In this document: positions 57,225 through 64,000 of the stretch, piece by piece
Numbering within the stretch: position 1 is the stretch's first letter
Layout of the letters: every line of letters starts with the position of its first letter
Source: Actinostola sp. cb2023
Lineage: Eukaryota > Cnidaria > Anthozoa > Actiniaria > Actinostolidae
NCBI GenBank assembly: GCA_033675265.1
Contig: JAUJYZ010001151.1
Coordinates: 154,260-218,259 of the forward strand
Direction of reading: 5' to 3'
Length of the DNA stretch: 64,000 nucleotides
Translations under genes and position numbers: made by a program
Notes under the pieces: generated by a model
Database searches by the model: none
What the model saw: only the letters and a program-made list of their open reading frames with translations
What the model was told of the DNA's origin: nothing

Positions 57225-57610
57225 TTCTTGGTCAGGGGTAGTGGCACATGTATGCACTTGTTGAACTTCCTGCAAACAATCAGGAAAATAATGAATGAAA
57301 TAATGAATGTGTAGAATTATATACAACATGAACTACGTCGCTTCCACTTAGCAATTTGCTATTTTATATTGCTATGTTAAAAAAGAATCAAAGAGGGCCA
57401 CAAGTTTATCAGTCTGAGACTGTTTAGTGTCACCCTCATAAAATAAAGTCTTTTGATTTGATTTGATTTTGAGAGTGACCTCCAAGTCGAAGAAGAAATA
57501 AGGTTATACATGTACATTAAGTATTTGTCACATTAATTAAATGCCACTTCTTGGTCAGGGCAGTGGCACTTGTATGCACTTGTTGAACTTCCTGCAAACA
57601 ATCAAGGTGT
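57225..57610 (+). repeat. Direct repeat pair, about 75 bp each
   Basis: CTTCTTGGTCAGGG.AGTGGCA...TGTATGCACTTGTTGAAC...CCTGCAAACAATCA occurs at 57225-57293 and 57545-57606. Confidence 0.75.
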
Positions 57611-57756
57611 TGAAATGAATGTGTACAAGGGTGAGAATAAGCATCAACAACAAAAATGTACACAAGTGTAACCAAATCAAATCAAATCAAATCAAAAGAC
57701 TATATTTTATGAGGGTGACACTAAACAGTCTCAGACTGATAAACTTGTGGCCCTCT
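57392..57756. mobile_element. Inverted-repeat element, 365 bp
   Basis: AGAGGGCCACAAGTTTATCA and ACTGTTTAGTGTCACCCTCA with inverses at the right end; ATCAAATCAAATC runs lie on the inner side. It encloses the second copy of the direct repeat above. Confidence 0.75.
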
Positions 57757-57789
57757 AACCTAAACTAAATAAATCTATAAATCTATAAA

Positions 57790-58547
57790 TATAATTATAA
57801 AAAGTTGAACATCAATCTAAAATACAAAAATTACATTGCATAAGAATAAGAAATATGTAACAAGCCTATATTTGCTTCAAAGGCAATGATGTTTCGGCCC
57901 GTTATCTATTTTCAATATGCAGACGTTTTTGCCCGGGCGTTTTTTGGGGGATGGGGGATGGGAAAATTGCCCCCACTAATCACGTGATATATTTACATTG
58001 GTCAGCGGTTTAGGATTTTTATCATGTGTTAAATTTTTAGAGGCAATTTCTCTTGCATGCTTCGTTTCCCTGTCCTTTTGAAACTGAAGTGAAACTTGTG
58101 AAAATATATCATATTGGAATACGTTTGTGAAAGTGTTCACCGTTCGGCGCGGCACGTTGAAAAGAAATTAACTACGCCTTCAATTTGATCGTAAAGATAT
58201 AAGTAGCCATAAGTGCTGTTTCGGACCAATCAGAGAGAGTCAGTTTCTTTCGTAACCGTGATAAGAAAGCCGCATATGATTGGATGTGATCCAAACCTAT
58301 GACAGCTAATTGACAGGCAGTGCTGGTAGTATTATGTTAATGAGAAACCAAATACAGTAACGTAACAATTTTAAAAATATAAACTTGTTCATGTACCTTT
58401 CCTTTACTCTTTCTGGAAGGTCTTTTTCCTCGTCCTATGTCCTACACGTAGTATGAGAAAACATCGAAAAGCTTAGTAAAATGAGATCTTACAGAATACA
58501 TCTAAAGACATTTCAGTGTTGAAGCTAATTATGTATGCATGCTCTAC
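57790..58547. other. Unassigned sequence
   Basis: No gene or clear repeat; a G-rich patch lies near 57940-57960. Confidence 0.4.
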
Positions 58548-58757
58548 GGAGTTACGCAACGAGTGACCAAACACTGTCTAAAATACAAGGATGTTTTCGA
58601 TTGTATTTTTGCCGTTCACATACCAGTTGTGAGCGTGGAAATTCGCTTTAAATTGTGCAAGTAATAGGCTAAAACTACTTCTGTATGATGATACAAATAA
58701 GCTATTAGGTTTCACATTTAAAATCTATCAAAACAGCTTTAATAAGAAGCCCGAGTT
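58548..58757 (+). mobile_element. Dispersed repeat, second copy of 6075-6362
   Basis: Shares GTATTTTTGCCGT, ATAGGCTAAAACTACTTCTG, GATGATACAAA.AAGCTAT and the 3' end AATAAGAAGCCCGAGTT. Shorter by a gap after CCAAA(C/T)ACTG. Confidence 0.7.
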
Positions 58758-58780
58758 CACGCTAGTAGAGCATCTAGTTC

Positions 58781-58925
58781 TTTTATAAAATACAATAAAT
58801 GATTTTAAAGCAAGTTTTCAAAAATGTTTGAATATCTACGCGCTTGCTCTGTGCTCTAATAGAACATAAGGAATACGCATCCTTTGGCCAATCAGAGCGC
58901 GCGTTATATTATAGTTATTTTTATA
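58781..58925 (+). mobile_element. Dispersed repeat, second copy of 17869-18032
   Basis: Carries the CCAATCAGAGCGCGCGTTAT motif near its 3' end. Follows directly after the previous dispersed repeat. Confidence 0.7.
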
Positions 58926-59260
58926 TAAACTACATAGAAAGAACCACTTTCTAGTAATGTTATAAATCATTCTCTTACTTTTCCTTTATAAGCACTTCGC
59001 TTGCGCATGTGCGACAATTTGTTGCAAATGAACGCCTTAGCACGTTTTTCGGTCCAGTGTGACTACGCCATAGCCTTTGACAAAGTGGTACACCATAGTT
59101 TTCCCTCACTCTCGTTTAGTATCTTTTGTGTTAACAGATAATTTTCTTGAGCCTCCTTTAGGTTTGTCCCTTTCGATTGTTAATGTAGCTGATGGCGGTC
59201 CATACAAATGTAAATTAACTATTGTTCTTCACTTTCAGCTGTAAAAAAAATTGTTTGTAT
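58926..59260. other. Unassigned sequence
   Basis: No gene or clear repeat seen. Confidence 0.4.
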
Positions 59261-61035
59261 AGGTAATCGCACGAATTCGAGTACAATTTAGGATAAATAA
59301 CACGAGTCCAATTTTCAAAGACTAACAAAATTGCGCGAGACGCAGGTCGAGTGCAATTTGTGGACTTTAAAAAATTGACGAGTGTTTATTTATCCTAAAT
59401 TGTACGAGAAAATCGTGCGATTACTTAATAATAATATACAAGTAATAATTTCTGAATTCTGATTCAAGCAGGCGTCTTTGCGTTTCGCGCGCTCAATGAC
59501 AAAAGACGTACGTTTCTCAACTGGATTTTTATTGGTGAAAACTGACACATGACCATGCGTCAGAAAAACAGTTTAGACGTCGTTTACAAAATCAAAACAT
59601 TCTTGAACATCAAATCAAGTTTTCAATGAGTTAAATGTAAGCTCAAGCATATACATGGATAAAAATCCTTCAAGTTAAAGTGTTTTCGCTCAAGGGAATG
59701 TTTATTCTATTTCAAGAGTCGGGGATTTTTCCTCTGACATAGAAAGCAATCTGACAGTTGTGGAAAGTGTTCGGCATATTCAAACACTGCCTTTCGATGT
59801 TTTGCTGACTTGACATGTGGCTCTGGTTGATGAAAGTGATGTTCTTCGCCCCGCTAATGGCAGTTGATAGCTGTCGCTGCTCGTTCTCATCAAGAGAGGA
59901 GATATTTCTGTGTCTAGTGACCTTCATTATAGAGCTTCTCTCGAGGCCGGCTGTCTTCATCTTTTCACAACCGTTTTTCTAGCACTGTGATTGGTGAGGT
60001 TTTTAGTAGAGCTTTCAAGGGATGTCCCAGCGATGATTGACTTCATCATGTCGTTGATCTTGTGGATTCCCATCGACTGTCTTTTGAACCATACATGAGA
60101 TGAGGGATTTTGCATGCATGACAGGTAAAATGGACCTTGTGCTCGTAGCTCAGGTGGTCGTCTTGACAAGAACTCTTCAAAGAGAGCGACAGAGCAATTA
60201 TTTTCGCCAGTTGCAAACATTATTGGCAAAAGGCTTCTTGTTTTTGCTTTCAAGCCAGCTTGGCGTGTTTTTGGTGGGATTCTCTACAAACTGTACGTAC
60301 TTTGTGCCGTTTTCATCTCGACCAAACTGGAAGTCCTCGACCTTCATGCTATGGTGTTCCTGTCGTCCTCTAAGCCCAAACTATTGTGTGAGGAGCCACC
60401 AGATAGTTTTGGGTAAGTACTTGGGGGCTTTGAATTTCCAAGTTGTTTGAACCTCAGCGTATGTAAAATACTGTCAAGGAGTTTGTTCAGCTCTTCGGGA
60501 GCGTAATTCTCGATATTTTCGATTTTTCGGCCAACTTTGGAAACTTTGATCCAGTTTCTTGTACTCTGGGACGTATTTTCGTTTTTGGCGTTATCTTTTA
60601 GGCTTTGTATAGAAAAATCTTTACTACTTTCAATCCTAGGAAAGTTTTCCGCCATATTTGTTTTTGTTGTTCATGAATCGGAGTCATGTACGCGTAAGCA
60701 AAATACTTTGGTAACTGTCTATCATTTGAAATTTTACTGTACAATGTCAACCTTTTTCAGTACAATTTCAACCTCTTTCAGTACAATTTCAACCTTTTTG
60801 GAATAAATTGAATACTTCTCGACCAATCAGAATTCAGAAATTATTACTTGTATATTATTAAAATATAACCATGTAATTGCAAGCTTTGCGGTGGAAAAGT
60901 ACGCGACAAGAGTACTGTCAAAAAAACATTTCACAACCTTTTTCAGTACAATTTCAACCTTTTTGGAATAAATTGAATACTTCTCGAACAATCAGAATTC
61001 AGAAATTATTACTTGTATATTATTAACCATGTAAT
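59261..61035 (-). mobile_element. Crypton-type element with 5' hairpin
   Basis: Begins with a 167-bp hairpin (GGTAATCGCACGA...TCGTGCGATTAC) followed by AATAATATACAAGTAATAAT. Its inverse occurs at 60838-60860, and again at 61002-61025 after a tandem duplication. The recombinase gene lies between on the minus strand. The 310-bp insertion at 25541-25850 has the same hairpin and the same right end. Confidence 0.6.
59712..60655 (-). pseudogene. Crypton tyrosine recombinase (DUF3504), frameshifted
   Basis: Three minus-strand pieces make one protein in order. The N-terminal part is STRNWIKVSKVGRKIENI from 60655. The middle part is HHSMKVEDFQFGRDENGTKY near 60345. The C-terminal part begins FEEFLSRRPPELRAQGPFYL, continues FKRQSMGIHKINDMMKS, and has the catalytic box LTNHSARKTVVKR, then TRHRNISSLDENEQ. 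The HxxR of the active site is present. The usual TGH is TRH and the catalytic Tyr after SLD is missing, so the copy is inactive. Frameshifts lie near 60345, 60250 and 59958. Cryptons integrate by tyrosine-recombinase chemistry. Confidence 0.85.
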
Positions 61036-61060
61036 TGCAAGCTTTGCAGTGGAAAACATA
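60745..61060 (+). repeat. Tandem duplication, about 190-bp period
   Basis: CTTTTTCAGTACAATTTCAA...TGCAAGCTTTGC.GTGGAAAA occurs twice in a row with about 95 percent identity by eye. The spacer word GTCAAAAAAACATTTCACAA is repeated once more at 61966-61985. Confidence 0.8.
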
Positions 61061-62080
61061 TCAAACTTATGTCCTGCATCATTGAACATTTGCTCCTGTT
61101 GGGACACAGTATCACGCGTGACAACGTTTTTTGAATGCGCTTGTGCAAGATGAAATTATTGAATTACAAATGTGCTTTGTTTACTATTAAAAGCACGTTT
61201 GAGGCCCGATTAATCGAGCAATTTGTTTTCTTTGGCCGCTAAATAAAGCATTTCTCAATTGATCTTTTTCCGCCTTTGACAATGTGTAAATTAGAAGTAT
61301 AAAAGAGGATGCTATAGAGCTGCATATTGTTTCCTCAACAGGGAAAATATATCACAAAATTCGAACTTCAGACCTATTGATCTTGTGTGTAAATATTAGA
61401 AATTGCCTTCAAAAACGTCCTTTCGAGCCATAATTTCTTTTGTCTATGTAGCTTCTACATACAGACCGGGATAAAGAGCACCAATATGATGTTCACGATT
61501 ACCAAACAAAGAGTTTTAGATTTCATTTTGCCACTGCTTAATTATATCCAATATACATGTATTTTATATCAAACGCGCGTATCATTACAGAGCAATTGAA
61601 TCTGGCGGTAGGTTTTTGATTGATACAATTCCCCAAAGAATTCAAAGGGTTTTTGTGTGTAGCATATCTAACGCTCTCCCATATCTCTTCAGAGAGTTTC
61701 AGTTCGATCAATTTTGAAGAAACGGAAAATGCCACGGTCAAACCTCTTTATTTGTGCTTGAATTGCCAGCTTATTCATTCCTTACATATTCGTCTTTTAT
61801 ATTCTGATGGTAGGTTTTTGGTTTTTATTTTAAACAATGCAGTACAAAAGCAAAAAATGTATCAAAATCATGCTGTTTTTCGCCTAAACAAGACTCGCCT
61901 CATCTGCATATGTGAAACAATGACCTTTTGTATAACATAAGTTTGATATGACGCAACAAGAGGACTGTCAAAAAAACATTTCACAAGTCATCCTATAATA
62001 CTACCGAATCACTGGAGGTGTTAGCACCGCCAAAATAACGATCGATCGCGATTTTGAATTTCGGTTAACTCACGTGACCA
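61061..62080. other. Unassigned sequence
   Basis: Short frames only (for example 61620-61940), with no motif. AT-rich. Confidence 0.4.
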
Positions 62081-62136
62081 TTTGGAGAGCTCCAAATGGC
62101 CACGTGACATTCGCTTCCCCGCTCTTTTCTCCGATC

Positions 62137-62830
62137 ATGGAGACCTACCAGGTGAAAGTGTATTACGGGAACACTTTCAAAAATGCGGCACTTTCTTTTT
62201 CTCACCTGATCATTTAACCTATTCGGAATTGCTATCCAGGGTGAAAGAAGTTACCAAGACATTTAAGAACGTAAGTTACGACCAGATTCGGCTTAGATAC
62301 CTTGATGATGAGAGCTGTTATGTCAACTTGGAAGAAGAAGAGCGAACTCTTCGGGTTTTGCATACAGATGTTCATGGGACAAACTGGAAAATAATAAATC
62401 TACAGGCGGAGATCTGGTATTCACCTGCGCCCCTCAAGAGAAAAATAAAATACGAAAATTCGCCTTACCCGAGCTCGAGGACGACAATGAAACGTCAGCT
62501 TGCCACTACCAGTACTAACAGTAATGTACGAAGTGAGCGTTATACATCTCCTGTTGAAAATCTTATTCGTTCTAAGAAAAAAAGCATTAAAAAGCAAGAA
62601 GACGTAATTATTGCAGCGAAATATCATGAAATTTCAGCACTTGAAGAGTCCTTCTCAGTCAAGCCATTAGACGCTACGAGACCCGCTTGTACGAAAATGT
62701 CACCTGAGCGCTGGTCATGCGCGCGCAAATTGTGTTAACGAAACTTGTGCTTCGTCGCGCCTCTGTGGAGATTTAAAACGTCCATCCAGAGGGAAAAACG
62801 AGAAATCAAGAAACTTGAATACGGAACTTC
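62137..62830 (+). pseudogene. PB1-domain and zinc-knuckle protein, two frameshifts
   Basis: From ATG 62137 the frame reads METYQVKVYYGNTFK. A one-base shift near 62190 continues as FFFSPDHLTYSELLSRV and VSYDQIRLRYLDDESCYVNL. Together they look like a PB1 fold (a beta-strand start and an acidic D-E-D end), used for heterodimer pairing. A linker rich in Ser/Thr/Lys follows. Near 62700 a second shift gives CHLSAGHARANCVNETC...CG, a zinc-knuckle-like Cys/His cluster, and then a charged helix. No ATG precedes the longest single frame (62082-62738). It is either a broken gene, one with sequence errors, or a mobile-element protein. Low-confidence function. Confidence 0.5.
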
Positions 62831-62980
62831 AGTTTTTAAAAGTCAAAGCTTAAAAGAATCTAAAGTGAACTAGAAAACTTGCAGGAAAGTCTTCTGTCCC
62901 TAGCAAACGTACATTTTCCAGCGCATACTTACACAGTTATACGGTGGCTCATAGGGGACATTGAGAAAACAAAATGGTGC

Positions 62981-63455
62981 TATTGATCCAAAGTTTTCGA
63001 TCCAAATTTATAACTACGGATCCAACGTCATAACTACGGATCCAAAGTCAGAAGTATGGGGATCCAAAGTCATAACTACGGATCCAAGTCCAGAAGTATG
63101 GATCCAAAGTCATAACTACGGATCCAAAGTCATAACTACGGATCCAAAGTCAGAAGTAATGGATCCAAAGTCATAACTACGGATCCAATGTCAGAAGTAT
63201 GGATCCAAAGTCATAACTACGGATCCAAAGTCAGAAGTATGGATCCAAAGTCATAACTACGGATCCAAAGTCATAACTACGGATCCAAAGTCAGAAGTAT
63301 GGATCCAAAGTCATAACTACGGATCCAATGTCAGAAGTATGGATCCAAAGTCATAACTACGGATCCAAAGTCAGAAAGTATGGATCCAAAGTCATAACTA
63401 CGGATCCAAAGTCAGAAGTATGGATCCAAAGTCATAACTACGGATCCAAAGTTGG
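62981..63455 (+). repeat. Short tandem array GGATCCAAAGTCATAACTAC / GGATCCAAAGTCAGAAGTAT
   Basis: About 24 half-units of 19-20 bp, mostly alternating two variants into a 39-40-bp unit. Each half-unit has a BamHI-like GGATCC. Encodes nothing. Confidence 0.95.
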
Positions 63456-63754
63456 TACCTAGGCCCGCTCGGTTTCAAGAGTAAGCGAAGTTTTTTAAGA
63501 TTTTTTTTTTTGATATTAATTGTCATATTCTCTACCATTAAATTCTTTAAGAATATATCCTTGTGAGCATTTTGATGCTACAAGAAGGCAGCATTACAAT
63601 CATAAGTTCCAATTAAAACCGTCTTCCTAACGGAGTTTTTATTGATTATGTAACATTGGAGGTTTTTTTGTGATTTTCTGAAACGCCGGAGACGTTGACG
63701 AGGAATGTTATATCCACTTTTGGAAAGGGAAAGGTAAGAATGCATACAATTATA
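63456..63754. other. Unassigned sequence between tandem arrays
   Basis: No gene seen; poly-T run near 63500-63511. Confidence 0.4.
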
Positions 63755-64000
63755 CCTCCCATGGTTATACCTCAGTGGTTATACCTCAGTGTTATACTTC
63801 AGTGTTCTACCTCAGTGTTATACCTCAGTGTTTAACCTCAGTGTTAAGTTATACCTCCAGTGTTTACCGCAGTGTTTGTTTACCTCAGTGTTATACTCTG
63901 TTATACCTCAGTGTTTATACCTCATTGTTAAAGTTCTACCTCCAGTGGGTTTATAACCCTTTTTTTCAGGGTTATACCTCAGTGTTAAGTTTATACCTCG
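63755..64000 (+). repeat. Degenerate tandem array GTTATACCTCAGT
   Basis: About 16 imperfect copies of a 12-16-bp unit with gaps, running off the end of the window. Confidence 0.85.

Overview
This is a window of animal nuclear DNA with few genes and many repeats. It is probably from a cnidarian, and most likely an anthozoan such as a stony coral. That is an inference from spliceosomal introns, a Crypton/DUF3504 recombinase, Penelope-like elements with GIY-YIG domains, a plant-type O-methyltransferase next to MITEs, and a recurring CCAATCA-GCGCGC motif. No species can be named from sequence alone.

Layout. 1-6 kb: a 9-bp minisatellite, foldback elements, a 107-base poly-C tract at the end of a short element, and a CCGGAC-bordered element. 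6.5-7.8 kb: the one gene that looks intact, a SAM-dependent O-methyltransferase on the minus strand with a TATA box, followed upstream by a 400-bp GAAA microsatellite. 8.9-12.4 kb: a decayed Penelope-like retroelement split by two later insertions. 12.7-35.2 kb: a tandem array of a tRNA unit, Ser(AGA)(+), Ser(CGA)(-), Thr(AGT)(+), in four copies plus a partial fifth and a single Ile(AAT). The copies can be compared with each other, so mobile insertions can be placed to the base. They include a 6.3-kb P-like element with its own nested foldback, a 310-bp hairpin element, a 2.7-kb segment holding a GIY-YIG-only Penelope remnant, and several MITEs. 35-37.6 kb: more foldback elements.

37.6-48.0 kb: the most striking object, a 10.3-kb unit bounded by TTAA duplications with 1.2-kb nearly identical inverted arms. 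It carries a multi-exon minus-strand gene: a Cys/His-rich N-terminal exon, a large transposase-like exon, a RING finger, and a region with a Cys...Asp-x-His pattern of a papain-fold peptidase. 49.4-52.4 kb: a second, 3.0-kb TTAA-bounded element with 0.7-kb arms and a core of 36-bp satellite, inserted beside a roughly 200-bp tandem array.

53-64 kb: foldbacks, microsatellites, a broken Crypton tyrosine-recombinase gene with a 5' hairpin, a frameshifted PB1/zinc-knuckle gene fragment, and two short-period tandem arrays at the right edge. Apart from the methyltransferase and the tRNAs, almost every coding-like stretch belongs to a mobile element or its remains.
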